Origin: JBFHFS01 sp041583495
Lineage (GTDB): Bacteria; Bacteroidota; Bacteroidia; Bacteroidales; Marinilabiliaceae
Assembly (NCBI GenBank): GCA_041583495.1
Contig: JBFHFS010000020.1
Location: forward strand, 15,239 to 79,238
Direction: 5' to 3'
DNA: 64,000 nt
The notes beneath the pieces were generated by a model. The model was given only the letters and a program-made list of their open reading frames with translations. It made no database searches and was not told the DNA's origin. Shown piece after piece: positions 45,947-55,596 of the stretch. The position numbers were made by a program, and so were the translations under genes. Within the stretch, counting starts at the first letter, position 1; each line of letters begins with the position of its first letter.

Positions 45947-46969
45947 TCAGTGCTTAATTGATGAAAGGAGGTCTTCTATGATGCAGAATCCCGGATTAAA
46001 TGAGCCACCCATCCACTTAATATTTTCATCCCAATAGCCGTTAACCTTAACGATATTGCGCATGGGAAAGGCGTAACTTAACTCCACCACATATATCTGC
46101 CCATCCTCTTTTGACACAATAAAATCCATGGCTGCCGATTGAATCTTTAATTTTCGGGACAGGTTAAAAGCCTCCTCAATAACTCTCTTGTCGACCTTTT
46201 CGTTCTCGAAAATCAATTTTCCACTTCCCGAAGCACGAAAATCCTTTTCCCTCACCAGCCGTTTGATGGTAGCGGCTTTATTGTTTACAACCACCACGCG
46301 GATATCGTACCCCTCGTTTTCGATAAAATCCTGAAAATAGACATAGCCCTTTTCCCGTCCGGACATTTTAGCAAATTCGATCGGGATAATTAAGCGACCC
46401 AAACCCTTTAAAATGCCCAGGGATGATTCTTTACCTTCTTTTACTTTCCGTATTCTTTCTTTGAGATTATTCCAGCGGTTAAATGGGGAAAACCCACGAC
46501 CAAAAGCCCGATTCACCAACCGAACAGCCTCTCGTTTCGACCGTACCATTTTCACATTATCAGAGGAGGCGCCTCCCCTGAGTTTAAAAACCTTTGGAAA
46601 AGAGGTTGACTGAACCCATTGCAAGGCCTCTTTTTTTGTATAAAACACAAAACTGGGAACCATCCGGGCACCCACAGACTCCAGCAAATACTTTTGTCCC
46701 ACCTTATCGTCAAAATGCCAGGTGGTATAACCATCGGGAAACACCTTAATCCCGGATAGCTGAAGAGAATACAAAAGCTGTTTGGCAAAGAGTTTGTCTC
46801 TGTAGTCCACGTGATTATGGTGCCACAGCAGGGCATCAAAATCCTTTAACTGCTCCACGATATTGGTATCGTAGCAATTCACAATTTTATAGGGAATATT
46901 TTTCTCCTGACAATAGGCAATCCATTGATCCGAGAAGGTTCCTGCTGTATGGTGTATCGCAATTTTCAC
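45947..46969 (-). CDS. ATP-grasp (RimK-like) ligase in polysaccharide locus
   Basis: 340 residues. The central ATP-grasp fold is indicated by TWHFDDKVGQKYLLESVG, FPKVFKLRGGASSDNVKMV (Lys-rich nucleotide lid), VYFQDFIENEGYDIRVVVV and AAMDFIVSKEDGQIYVVELS. Such enzymes make amide bonds using ATP; in a capsule cluster a likely job is linking an amino acid or another carboxyl compound to a sugar. Specific product unknown. Placed between polymerase and deacetylase-like genes. Confidence 0.8.
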   Translation of the reverse strand: MKIAIHHTAGTFSDQWIAYCQEKNIPYKIVNCYDTNIVEQLKDFDALLWHHNHVDYRDKLFAKQLLYSLQLSGIKVFPDGYTTWHFDDKVGQKYLLESVGARMVPSFVFYTKKEALQWVQSTSFPKVFKLRGGASSDNVKMVRSKREAVRLVNRAFGRGFSPFNRWNNLKERIRKVKEGKESSLGILKGLGRLIIPIEFAKMSGREKGYVYFQDFIENEGYDIRVVVVNNKAATIKRLVREKDFRASGSGKLIFENEKVDKRVIEEAFNLSRKLKIQSAAMDFIVSKEDGQIYVVELSYAFPMRNIVKVNGYWDENIKWMGGSFNPGFCIIEDLLSSIKH

Positions 46970-47022
46970 TATGACTCAAATAATTAAAAATTTCCAAAAC
47001 ATATTTCCAACCGACTCTTTAT

Positions 47023-48174
47023 TCAGTTGATTGCCTCATCCATCAACCCACCCAATTGAGCGGAATTCATAAACTCAACCGATGGCCATTTCTGAATAAT
47101 CTGCTTGAGCAATTCCTCAAACTGCATCAGATTATTATCTCTGTTGTCAGGATTTATGGAGCCCATAAAATTTACACGATGGGCGCTTATGATCGCTGGT
47201 TTTTTTAGTGCAAAAGCATTCGAGATATCCTTTATACACGATTTTACCCAGGGATGTTTCGTGTCGGAGAAGGGCTCAAAGGAACAATTCCGAATAAGGT
47301 ATAATTGTCCGAGGGTATTTCGTTCTCCACAAAAATGGAGCATTTCTTTGGTGCCGGCATTCAACCCTGGGACCACCTGAATGTAATTGCCTTGTAAATA
47401 TTTCACACCCAGGGATGAAAGCACCTTTTCATGAGCCGGATGCCAAATATAATTAGGGGCGATAAAGGATTCTGATGGATAGCCAAAGATTTGGAAAAAA
47501 AGATCAAACCCCTCTTTTAAGATGGTTTCCTGCTTTGCTAATTCGGCCGAATCATCCGCATTAAAGGCTTGTAACACACTATTTTGTAAGTCATTACTGG
47601 CCTTTAGGCTCAAAGCAAACATGTCATTCTCAAACACCTGAAGCAATTCAGGTGATCCTTCCCGGAGGTATCGCAACCACCGGGCTACATTTAAATGTTC
47701 GCGTCCATGCAATTGGGGGAAAAAAAGTTTTTCTTTCATCCCCTCCCGCCAAACATTAAAATCGCAATGCGGATACTTTTTGAGTGTTTCGGTAAAAGGC
47801 TCATAGAAGTACTGCCCGAATCGGGCTGCCCTTATTTTCTCAAAATCAGGATTTGCCACAATGGTATTGGCTGTGATTACGGGATTGTTTCCCTTATCAT
47901 CCCTAAACTTCAACAGCACCTCAAACAACATTTCCATGTCCTGACGGGAAGCCAAAGAGTCGTTGGAGCAATAGTGTGATTTATTTACAGGAATCCCGGC
48001 CTTTATCAGATTCTGGAATACCTCTTTATCAGCCATTCGAATACTACCCCAATCATCCGATTCGAAGACCACAATTTTACGATCGGTTTTCCAACCTTTT
48101 CGTTCCAACCCAAACCTGTCGAAACGATATTTGAGAGCATTCATGAGCCTTGTCGACAACGCTTTCTTTTTCAA
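47023..48174 (-). CDS. Polysaccharide-deacetylase-like protein
   Basis: 383 residues, no signal peptide. A NodB-like start is suggested by KIVVFESDDWGSIRM (Asp40-Asp41) and a later QLHGREHLN with paired histidines, plus FIAPNYIWHPAHEKVLSSLG, which resembles the family's later motifs. It probably acts on a lipid-linked sugar in the cytoplasm, or has lost activity. Four-base overlap with the flippase gene. Assignment is by motif pattern and moderate. Confidence 0.62.
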   Translation of the reverse strand: MKKKALSTRLMNALKYRFDRFGLERKGWKTDRKIVVFESDDWGSIRMADKEVFQNLIKAGIPVNKSHYCSNDSLASRQDMEMLFEVLLKFRDDKGNNPVITANTIVANPDFEKIRAARFGQYFYEPFTETLKKYPHCDFNVWREGMKEKLFFPQLHGREHLNVARWLRYLREGSPELLQVFENDMFALSLKASNDLQNSVLQAFNADDSAELAKQETILKEGFDLFFQIFGYPSESFIAPNYIWHPAHEKVLSSLGVKYLQGNYIQVVPGLNAGTKEMLHFCGERNTLGQLYLIRNCSFEPFSDTKHPWVKSCIKDISNAFALKKPAIISAHRVNFMGSINPDNRDNNLMQFEELLKQIIQKWPSVEFMNSAQLGGLMDEAIN

Positions 48175-49427
48175 ATCTCGTTTCTTTTAATTTTTAAAGC
48201 GGTAAGGGTGATAAAAACACCCAGGTGGGCTCTTGTCACGGCAATAGTAATGGCAGCCCCCACGAACCCATAATAATAGATTAGGGGCCATGCAATGCCA
48301 AAGCCAATCAGGGACGTGGCCATGGTAATATTTCTCAATCTCCGCTCATGCCCCTGGATAATCATATAATTGGTTCCGTAGATATTCGAAAGAGCCATAA
48401 ACAAGAGGGAAACAGCCAAAATACGCATCACGGTTATGGCTTCACCAAATTCAGGCGTAAAAAACAAATGAATAATAAGTGGAGCCATCACATAAAGTGA
48501 AATAGCAATAACCGTTGTAACGGTCAGATTTAGTCGGGTATAAAGAATATGTTTTTTAATGTTTCGTGAGAGGTAAGGAAAGAAAGTTCGGGAAACGACC
48601 ATGGTCAATCTCTGTGAGATGGTAATGAATTTATTTCCTGCATCAAAAATCCCGGTAGAGAAAGCCCCCCCAAAAAAGCCCAGCAACAACACCGAAAAGC
48701 TGTTGTAAAGGTTAGGGAAAAGCTGATTGATAAACACATCCCCACTACCCTTCAACGTGAGGATAATGGACGCGGGTCGCGGTTTGAGAAAACGAATACG
48801 GTATTTGGCCAGGATGATATACATCGAAATTAAGCCCGATACCATAAAACCGATGGCCGTGAGAAGCGGTTGTAAGATATAGTCGGATTTCTGCTTTACA
48901 AAAACAAATACGGAAACGGTGAAAACGAATTTAGCAACAATATTTAATATGGTGATGTATTTCATGCGTTCGAGCCCCTGAAACAGCCATTGGGGAAACA
49001 ACACCTGGCCGGGGATTATACAAAAAGTAAAGATCAGAAGCCAACGTATCTCATAGAACCGGGGAATGATAAGAATTAACACGAATAAGACCATGAAGGC
49101 CATAAACATGATAAATGCCCTTGCCCACATCACATCTGAAAAAATCTCGGATACTTTTTGTTTATCCTCCCTGTTAACAGCGATATCGCGGGTGGCGGTA
49201 AAGTCGAACCCGTAGTTGACAACGGTTTGAAGATAAGCAACGATGGCACTGGCAAAGGCAATTTCCCCAAATTTTTCCACCCCAAGCACCCGAGCCAGAT
49301 AGGGAAGCGTAATAAGCGGAAAGATGTATCCGGCAATTTGCAAAAGCGATAAAAAAGCAAAATTTTGAAAAAGAATTTTGGCCTCTTTATTTTGGGTTAA
49401 ATGCCTTATTCTTTTTTTATAATACAT
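48171..49427 (-). CDS. wzx: Oligosaccharide flippase (Wzx family)
   Basis: 418 residues with about twelve membrane helices. ITLPYLARVLGVEKFGEIAFA at the N-terminus is the classic Wzx/RfbX signature. Moves lipid-linked repeat units across the inner membrane for the polymerase encoded downstream. The next upstream gene is wzc. Confidence 0.92.
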   Translation of the reverse strand: MYYKKRIRHLTQNKEAKILFQNFAFLSLLQIAGYIFPLITLPYLARVLGVEKFGEIAFASAIVAYLQTVVNYGFDFTATRDIAVNREDKQKVSEIFSDVMWARAFIMFMAFMVLFVLILIIPRFYEIRWLLIFTFCIIPGQVLFPQWLFQGLERMKYITILNIVAKFVFTVSVFVFVKQKSDYILQPLLTAIGFMVSGLISMYIILAKYRIRFLKPRPASIILTLKGSGDVFINQLFPNLYNSFSVLLLGFFGGAFSTGIFDAGNKFITISQRLTMVVSRTFFPYLSRNIKKHILYTRLNLTVTTVIAISLYVMAPLIIHLFFTPEFGEAITVMRILAVSLLFMALSNIYGTNYMIIQGHERRLRNITMATSLIGFGIAWPLIYYYGFVGAAITIAVTRAHLGVFITLTALKIKRNEI

Positions 49428-49470
49428 TTAATGTAACCTTTTCTCATCTAACAAATTAATAAACACAGAA

Positions 49471-51828
49471 CTATAACACCTCTGCTCCATAACCATACCC
49501 GTGTCCATACCGGTATCGGCCATTATTTTTTTGCATAGAGGCCGAATTAAGCACTACCCCCACGTTCCTCAGGCGTTTATCGAAAGTAATATTGTTGATA
49601 AAGGTTATGGAGTCCTTCTGTGAAAAACCCTCACGGACCACATATAGGGTGGCATCCACAAAGGGGGTCAGCAGGAAGGTATCGGACACCACCCCTACCG
49701 GAGCGCTGTCGATGAGAATGTAATCGAATTGACTCCTGAGTTGCGTCAGAATTTCCCCCACCTGCTCGTTCGAAAGGAGTTCGTTGGGATTGGGCGGTAC
49801 AGGACCGGCCTGCAGAACAAAGAAGTTGGGAAAGGCCTCTTCCAGAAGGGTGCTCAAATCCTCAATTTGTCCTGCCAAATAAGATGAAAGTCCCCGTCCA
49901 TTAAGGCTAAGGCCCAGTGTTTGAGCGATCTGGGGATTCCTTAGGTCGGCCCCCATGAGCAACACTTTTTTATCCATTAGAGAGAGGCTACGGGCCAGAT
50001 TGGAACAAATAAAGGTTTTACCCTCTTTGGGAATGGTAGAGGTTACCAACACAACTTTTTGTTCTTTTCCACTCAACATAAAAAGGAGGTTGTTTCGCAG
50101 GGTACGGAACATTTCGGTAATGATGGTATCGTCGTTGGGCTTCACCAGTAGCTCACTCCTACCATTCATACTCTCGCTTTTTATGATGTCGCCAACGACT
50201 TTTACATTTCTAAGTTTTTCAAGTTCCTGGATGCCCTCAATCCTGGTCTGGAAAAAGTTGCGGAGAAACAACCCAATTCCCGGAAAGGAAAATCCCACCA
50301 GAAAGAAACCCAGCAGGATAAGTGTGCTTTTAGGGGCCACCGGCTTTGGGCTGGAACTGGGACGGGCAATCATCTTGGCCTTTGGCGCCACAGCTGCCTG
50401 GGTCAGGTTAACCTCTTCCCGTTTTTGAAGCAAATACACAAAAAGATTCGACTTAACCTCCTGTTGTCTAAGGATATCGGTATACTCACGATCGACTGTT
50501 GGGAAGTTGTTGATCTTTGAACTGGTAATGGTATGTTCAGCTTCCAGGTTGGATAAGGCAATCTCGGAGGCCTGTCGTTCATTGGCAATGGAGGCCACGA
50601 TGTTTGAGTGCATATTTTCGACCTTTTGGTTGATCTGCTTAAGAGCAGGATTTTCGGCCGAGGTAGAACTCTCGATGCGTTCGCGATCGATCAGCAAAGC
50701 ATTGAATTCATTGATCAGAGCCACCAGTCCGGGATCCTTGAGGCCTAAATTGGGCACGAGTTTATTCTGATTCTCGGGAGCCGTTAAGAACTTCTCCACA
50801 AAGCGCACCAGGTTAAGCTGAGTCTCGATCTCCATTTTACGGGCCTCGTAGCTTTCGCTTTGTCGGATGTAGGAACCTACCTGAGTAGAAATATCTGCTA
50901 CATCGTGTTTTTTACGAAAGGTCTCCACGCGCTCTTCTACTTCTCCAAGTTCACGAGCAATATCTTTTAAACGCTCTTCGATAAACACCGAGGTATTGTG
51001 GGCGACGGTATTTTTGTCCTTTACGGCATCCCGGTTGTATTCGTTGATGAGAGCCTGGACAAAATCCTCTCCCCTTTTTTTACTTTCGGCCCGCAGGGCG
51101 ATCTCCAGCAGGGAGGAATTTTTGGTGGTGGCTTCCACATTGAGGTTCTCGATATAGGTGCGGGCCACGCGTCCTGCATTGGAGATGGTCACTAACAAAG
51201 GTCTCGACCCCAAGGGAACATTGGGTTGCCGGGCAACATAAAAGCGGCCTGCCGGCAATTCAATAATTCCCGGAATGGCTGAGGCCTCTATCTTTCTTTC
51301 AGAAATCTGTTCTGCATTGTTATACTCCCCACCAACCAGGAAGCCGTCCTCTACCGGGGTAAATTTCAACTGGATGGTTCCCGGGATCTGCTCGGGATCC
51401 ACATCTTCGAGTCGCACATACAAGGGAGCATTTTTATAGAGCTCTGGCATCTGGAATCCAAACCGCGAATCGCGCCTGTAGGTGGTATTCAGTTCCAGAG
51501 AAGTAATAATTCGGGTAATCAGGTCGGGCGACTTAAAAACCCCCACTTCATTATCGATATTGTTCTTACCCCCAAACGAAAACCCCATATCCTGCAATAG
51601 GAGCATCTCTTCGGGGGCAGTCTCATCTTGTTTTATGAGTATGGAGGCTTTGGTTTGATAAATACTTGGCTGGGTTTTAAGAAACAAAAAACCAAGTGCC
51701 AAAAAAATAAGAATTGAAATGGCAAACCAATACCAGTTAGACAAAAATACAGAGATCAGGAGGCGGACATCAACTTCACGTTCCACCTCATGAGAGAAAG
51801 GGGTATTAAAATGCTCTTTCGCGTCCAT
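49471..51828 (-). CDS. wzc: Polysaccharide co-polymerase / tyrosine autokinase
   Basis: 785 residues. Wzz domain with membrane helices near 28-50 and 515-540 that flank a long periplasmic coiled-coil region; cytoplasmic BY-kinase domain with Walker A TIPKEGKT (about 610), Walker A' LLMGADLRNP and Walker B YILIDSAPVG. Tyrosine-rich tail RYRYGHGYGYGAEVL is the autophosphorylation cluster. Controls chain length and export together with Wza, whose gene lies six bases upstream. Confidence 0.94.
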   Translation of the reverse strand: MDAKEHFNTPFSHEVEREVDVRLLISVFLSNWYWFAISILIFLALGFLFLKTQPSIYQTKASILIKQDETAPEEMLLLQDMGFSFGGKNNIDNEVGVFKSPDLITRIITSLELNTTYRRDSRFGFQMPELYKNAPLYVRLEDVDPEQIPGTIQLKFTPVEDGFLVGGEYNNAEQISERKIEASAIPGIIELPAGRFYVARQPNVPLGSRPLLVTISNAGRVARTYIENLNVEATTKNSSLLEIALRAESKKRGEDFVQALINEYNRDAVKDKNTVAHNTSVFIEERLKDIARELGEVEERVETFRKKHDVADISTQVGSYIRQSESYEARKMEIETQLNLVRFVEKFLTAPENQNKLVPNLGLKDPGLVALINEFNALLIDRERIESSTSAENPALKQINQKVENMHSNIVASIANERQASEIALSNLEAEHTITSSKINNFPTVDREYTDILRQQEVKSNLFVYLLQKREEVNLTQAAVAPKAKMIARPSSSPKPVAPKSTLILLGFFLVGFSFPGIGLFLRNFFQTRIEGIQELEKLRNVKVVGDIIKSESMNGRSELLVKPNDDTIITEMFRTLRNNLLFMLSGKEQKVVLVTSTIPKEGKTFICSNLARSLSLMDKKVLLMGADLRNPQIAQTLGLSLNGRGLSSYLAGQIEDLSTLLEEAFPNFFVLQAGPVPPNPNELLSNEQVGEILTQLRSQFDYILIDSAPVGVVSDTFLLTPFVDATLYVVREGFSQKDSITFINNITFDKRLRNVGVVLNSASMQKNNGRYRYGHGYGYGAEVL

Positions 51829-51834
51829 TCGGGA

Positions 51835-52638
51835 TTAATTAAAAATGGTAACTAACAGGGTTGTGACCGAAATAAGTGTTGAAACAATGGAAAGTGAATA
51901 TTTTTCAAAATTCCCAATATTTGCATCTCTTGCTTTGGCCTTGTTGGGTTCTACGTAAAGGACATCGTTTTGTTTTAAATAATAGATGTCGGGATTTAGC
52001 AGGATCTTTGGGTCCTGAAGGTTGATTTTAAGGACCTGTTTTGTTCCTATGTTATCCTCGCGCACCAGCAGTAAATTATCCCGTCTTCCGTAGATGGTGA
52101 GATCACCGGCCATGGCTAAGGCATCCAGGATGGTACATTGCTCATTGTCCACAATAAATTGTCCCGGCCGGGCTACCTCTCCCAAAACCGACACATTGTA
52201 ATTTTTAAACCGTACGTTGACAATGGGCGACTCGGTGATATATTGAGGATAAATGGTTTTTTTTATCAACTCCTGAGTCTCCACGCGGGTAAGTCCCATC
52301 ACCTTCAATTTGCCCACAATAGGATAATCAATATATCCCTTGCGGTCGACCACATAGGTTTGAAGCGTGGCCCCCTGAATAGAACTGGTAATGGTTACCC
52401 CACTCCCGGCACTCGAGCCCAGGTTAAAAGGGGCTGCGGCCTCCGGTATGGTTGTGTTAACGGCAATGGTTAATACATCGTTGGCCATGATCCGTGCCTC
52501 ATAAATCATGGCACTACTGCTCAGCGCCTCTTCTGTAAGGTTGGAAGACCCCACCAGATAGGTGATGTTTTTAGGACCGGAACAAGCGCCAAGAAAAAAG
52601 GCCATCATCATCATGGTAACAGGTAGAATGTTTCGCAT
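51835..52638 (-). CDS. wza: Outer-membrane polysaccharide export lipoprotein
   Basis: 267 residues. Signal peptide with lipobox LGAC (Cys19). Polysaccharide export (SLBB) domains: YEARIMANDVLTIAVNT, then YVVDRKGYIDYPIVGKLKV and VSVLGEVARPGQFIVDNEQ; ends in a single C-terminal hydrophobic helix (LSIVSTLISVTTLLVTIF). First gene of the locus. Wza-Wzc together form the trans-envelope export channel. Confidence 0.93.
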   Translation of the reverse strand: MRNILPVTMMMMAFFLGACSGPKNITYLVGSSNLTEEALSSSAMIYEARIMANDVLTIAVNTTIPEAAAPFNLGSSAGSGVTITSSIQGATLQTYVVDRKGYIDYPIVGKLKVMGLTRVETQELIKKTIYPQYITESPIVNVRFKNYNVSVLGEVARPGQFIVDNEQCTILDALAMAGDLTIYGRRDNLLLVREDNIGTKQVLKINLQDPKILLNPDIYYLKQNDVLYVEPNKAKARDANIGNFEKYSLSIVSTLISVTTLLVTIFN

Positions 52639-53033
52639 ATGACTGGTTTTTTAACGGACTGGTGAACGCTTCCAAAGAGGCTGGATTTGGTTCATCGTCG
52701 ATGATTTGGTTTATCTGTCTATTAATTCAGAATGGTAAAAAAGCTAAGTGCTCAAAGTCGGAATTGTCTGGTGGTTTGCCTTGCCTCTGACGGCTCATCC
52801 CGATTAAAAAGCACAAATTTAAAATAAACGCTCATTTTTATGTCATGGCAATACCTTTATTTGATAAAGCGGCTTTAGTTGCTGATGACTCAATGGGAAT
52901 ACTCCATTAGTCTGTTTCCCTATACAGGGGGAATTAGACTAAAAAAAAAACATCAATGCCTTTTTGCCCTTTCTATCCTGAAACATTTTTTGTAACTTGA
53001 TGAGATGAAAGTTCTTACTTAAATCGCTGAACC
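52639..53033. other. Divergent intergenic region, promoter side of polysaccharide locus
   Basis: No gene seen. On the minus strand a -7 match TAAATTTG lies at 52814-52821, about 175 bases before wza, without a well-placed -33. The long leader would leave room for antitermination control, but no UpxY/NusG-like gene is adjacent. Confidence 0.35.
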
Positions 53034-54029
53034 ATGAAAACAATCGTATTGTACTTAAAAATGGCTCTTCTGATCTTGTTTATGGCGAGTTGTAACAATA
53101 AGCCAAAAATAGGTTTCTTAATGGATACCCTTGAACTAGAGAGATGGAATAAGGATAAGAAATTCTTTGAACAGAAGGTTAACGATTTGGGGGGCATCCC
53201 GGTGGTGATGATTGCCGAGGGAAATTCCATTAAACAAACCAACCAGGCGGAGGAGCTCCTGTTGAAGGGAGTGGATGTATTGGTGGTAATCCCTGTAGAC
53301 CTCTATTCATCAAGGGATATTGTAAAAAAAGCCCATGAACAAAATGTGCCCGTAATCTCCTATGACCGCCTGATTCGTGATTGCGATCTGGATTATTATG
53401 TATCTACCGATAACATAAATATTGGAGAGTTGCAGGCCGATTACCTGTCGAAGATCGCCCCGGTTGGAAAATATGGGCTCATCGGCGGGGCTACCAACGA
53501 CAACAACGCCTTTTTACTCCATCTGGGTTGGATGAATGTGCTGCAACCGCTTATCGAACGAGGTGATATTGAGATCGTACTCGATCGTTACGCCGCTTCG
53601 TGGGACGAAGACCAGGCCTACAACATAGTTAAAGAATTTTTTGCCGAGGGGAATAAGGATATTGATGCGGTTATTGCCGGCAACGATGCTTTGGCTACCG
53701 GCGCCATCCGTGCCCTGCGGGAACAAAACCTTCAGAAAAAAATATTGGTGGCCGGACAAGACGCCGACGTGGGGGCCATCCGCAACATAGTGGCTGGTTT
53801 TCAAACTATTACAATCCTAAAACCCATCGATGCCCTGGCTAATGCAGCCGCCAGCGCGGCCATGAGTTTGGCCCACGGCGAAGCACTCACCAGCACCAAC
53901 CTTACTGTAAATAACGGCTTCAAATTGGTTCCCTCGATCCTGCTTTCGGCTCAGGTAGTGAACCGTCAGAATATAAAAATGACCGTAGTTTCGGAGGGTT
54001 TTGTATCTGAAGCCGAGATTTATGAATAA
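53034..54029 (+). CDS. Orphan XylF-like periplasmic sugar-binding lipoprotein
   Basis: 331 residues. Lipobox MASC (Cys20). Type I periplasmic-binding fold of the ribose/xylose group: PKIGFLMDTLELERWNKDKK, VLVVIPVDLYSSRDIVKKA, NVPVISYDRL, YYVSTDNINIGELQADYL, YGLIGGATNDNNAFLLHLGWM and AVIAGNDALATGAIRAL are all D-xylose-binding-protein like. No permease or ATPase gene is near, so it may serve as a sensor subunit or share a transporter elsewhere. Followed by a strong terminator. Confidence 0.85.
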   Translation: MKTIVLYLKMALLILFMASCNNKPKIGFLMDTLELERWNKDKKFFEQKVNDLGGIPVVMIAEGNSIKQTNQAEELLLKGVDVLVVIPVDLYSSRDIVKKAHEQNVPVISYDRLIRDCDLDYYVSTDNINIGELQADYLSKIAPVGKYGLIGGATNDNNAFLLHLGWMNVLQPLIERGDIEIVLDRYAASWDEDQAYNIVKEFFAEGNKDIDAVIAGNDALATGAIRALREQNLQKKILVAGQDADVGAIRNIVAGFQTITILKPIDALANAAASAAMSLAHGEALTSTNLTVNNGFKLVPSILLSAQVVNRQNIKMTVVSEGFVSEAEIYE

Positions 54030-54070
54030 ATTCAGTTAGAGGCACACGAATTTTGTTGGAGACGCATAAA

Positions 54071-54114
54071 GGCAGATAGAGACGCACGGATCGTGCCTCT
54101 CTATCTGCTTTTTT
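54071..54114 (+). terminator. Terminator between binding-protein gene and mnmE
   Basis: Stem GCAGATAGAGA-x-GCACG / CGTGC-x-TCTCTATCTGC with loop GAT followed by six T. Preceded by a second copy of the word GAGACGCA. Confidence 0.9.
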
Positions 54115-54116
54115 GC

Positions 54117-54124
54117 TATTTTTG
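54117..54124 (+). promoter_or_regulatory. -7 element of mnmE
   Basis: TATTTTTG matches TAnnTTTG and stands 16 bases before the ATG, right after the terminator; no good -33 is visible, since the terminator stem occupies that space. Leader would be about ten bases. Confidence 0.4.
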
Positions 54125-54140
54125 CAGAAAAGCATAGACT

Positions 54141-55553
54141 ATGATTCTCGACGATACCATTTGTGCCATATCCACTGCTCCGGGCCTGGGCGCCATAGCG
54201 GTGTTGCGCATTGCCGGGCCTGATGCCATTGCCCTAACCGATAAGATTTTTCGTCCGGCTAAACAGGGGATTGCTCTTGTTAACCAACCGGCTCATACGG
54301 TTTATTTTGGCTCCATCACCGACGGGGAGAAGGATATCGACGAAGTGGTGGTCACGCTCTTTCGGGGTCCCCGCTCCTTCACCGGAGACGACACCATAGA
54401 GATCTCCTGTCATGGGGGCCTTTTTATTCAACAAAAGATACTCCAGTTACTTCTGGACCATGGCGCCCGGCTGGCCCGCCCCGGTGAATTCACCCAGCGG
54501 GCTTTTCTCAATGGCAAGATGGACCTGAGTCAGGCCGAAGCCGTGGCCGACATGATTGCTGCCCGCTCCGAGTCGGCACGTCGTGTGGCTCTTAAACAGA
54601 TGCGTGGTGGATTCTCCAATGAACTGCTTAAGCTTCGAACCCGCCTGCTGGAATTTACCTCTCTGATAGAACTGGAGCTGGATTTCAGCGAAGAAGATGT
54701 GGAGTTTGCCGACCGCACCCAACTCGTTGAGCTGGTAAATGAAATAGACCGGCTGTTGAGCCGCCTCATCAACTCCTTCTCGTTGGGCAACGTCATTAAA
54801 AATGGCATTCCCGTAGCTATTGTGGGGCCAACCAACGCGGGGAAATCAACCCTGCTCAACGCCTATCTGCAAGAAGAACGGGCCATCGTTTCGGACATTC
54901 ATGGCACCACACGCGACGCCATCGAAGACACCCTCAACATCGAAGGCATCACCTTTCGCTTTATCGATACCGCCGGCATACGCAGCACCAGCGACCAGAT
55001 AGAGTCCATGGGTATCACCCTTACTTACAATAAGATAAAACAAGCCTCCATCGTACTGTTGATGGTGGATGCCCGCGACGAAGACCAAACCATACAAGCC
55101 GCCATTCACGATGTAAAAAGCCGGATGGATGCCGCTCAGCAACAGCTCATCGTGGTGGTCAACAAGACCGACCTGGTGGATCATGAAGAGGTGTTGAAAC
55201 GCTTTTCGCAAGCCGCCTTTCAGGAACTCACCCACGAAGATGCCATCGTGCCCCTCTCGGCCAAATACCACGAAAACCTCGACGAACTGAGCCGTGAACT
55301 GCTTAGCACCATCGATCTGCACGCCATCGATAACAACGAGGTGGTGGTGACCAACGTGCGCCATTATGAGGCACTGAAAAATGCCCGCGAAGGAATCCTG
55401 CGTACCAGGGAGGGCCTCAACACCGGCCTCTCGGGTGACTTCATCGCCCAGGATATCCGCGAGGTGCTGCACTACCTGGGTGAGATCACCGGCCAGATTT
55501 CTACCGACGAGGTGTTGGGTAATATCTTTAAGAATTTCTGTATCGGAAAATAA
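54141..55553 (+). CDS. mnmE: tRNA modification GTPase
   Basis: 470 residues. Acts with MnmG to modify U34 of several tRNAs (cmnm5U). N-terminal tetrahydrofolate-binding domain (ICAISTAPGLGAIAVLRI, GDDTIEISCHGG), helical domain, inserted G domain with GPTNAGKSTLLNA (about 230-242), DTAGIR and NKTD, and the obligatory C-terminal CIGK (467-470). Complete. Confidence 0.97.
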   Translation: MILDDTICAISTAPGLGAIAVLRIAGPDAIALTDKIFRPAKQGIALVNQPAHTVYFGSITDGEKDIDEVVVTLFRGPRSFTGDDTIEISCHGGLFIQQKILQLLLDHGARLARPGEFTQRAFLNGKMDLSQAEAVADMIAARSESARRVALKQMRGGFSNELLKLRTRLLEFTSLIELELDFSEEDVEFADRTQLVELVNEIDRLLSRLINSFSLGNVIKNGIPVAIVGPTNAGKSTLLNAYLQEERAIVSDIHGTTRDAIEDTLNIEGITFRFIDTAGIRSTSDQIESMGITLTYNKIKQASIVLLMVDARDEDQTIQAAIHDVKSRMDAAQQQLIVVVNKTDLVDHEEVLKRFSQAAFQELTHEDAIVPLSAKYHENLDELSRELLSTIDLHAIDNNEVVVTNVRHYEALKNAREGILRTREGLNTGLSGDFIAQDIREVLHYLGEITGQISTDEVLGNIFKNFCIGK

Positions 55554-55596
55554 ATCACATCTTTTCCTTTAGTATTACTCCTGGTCAAGCAGGCAA

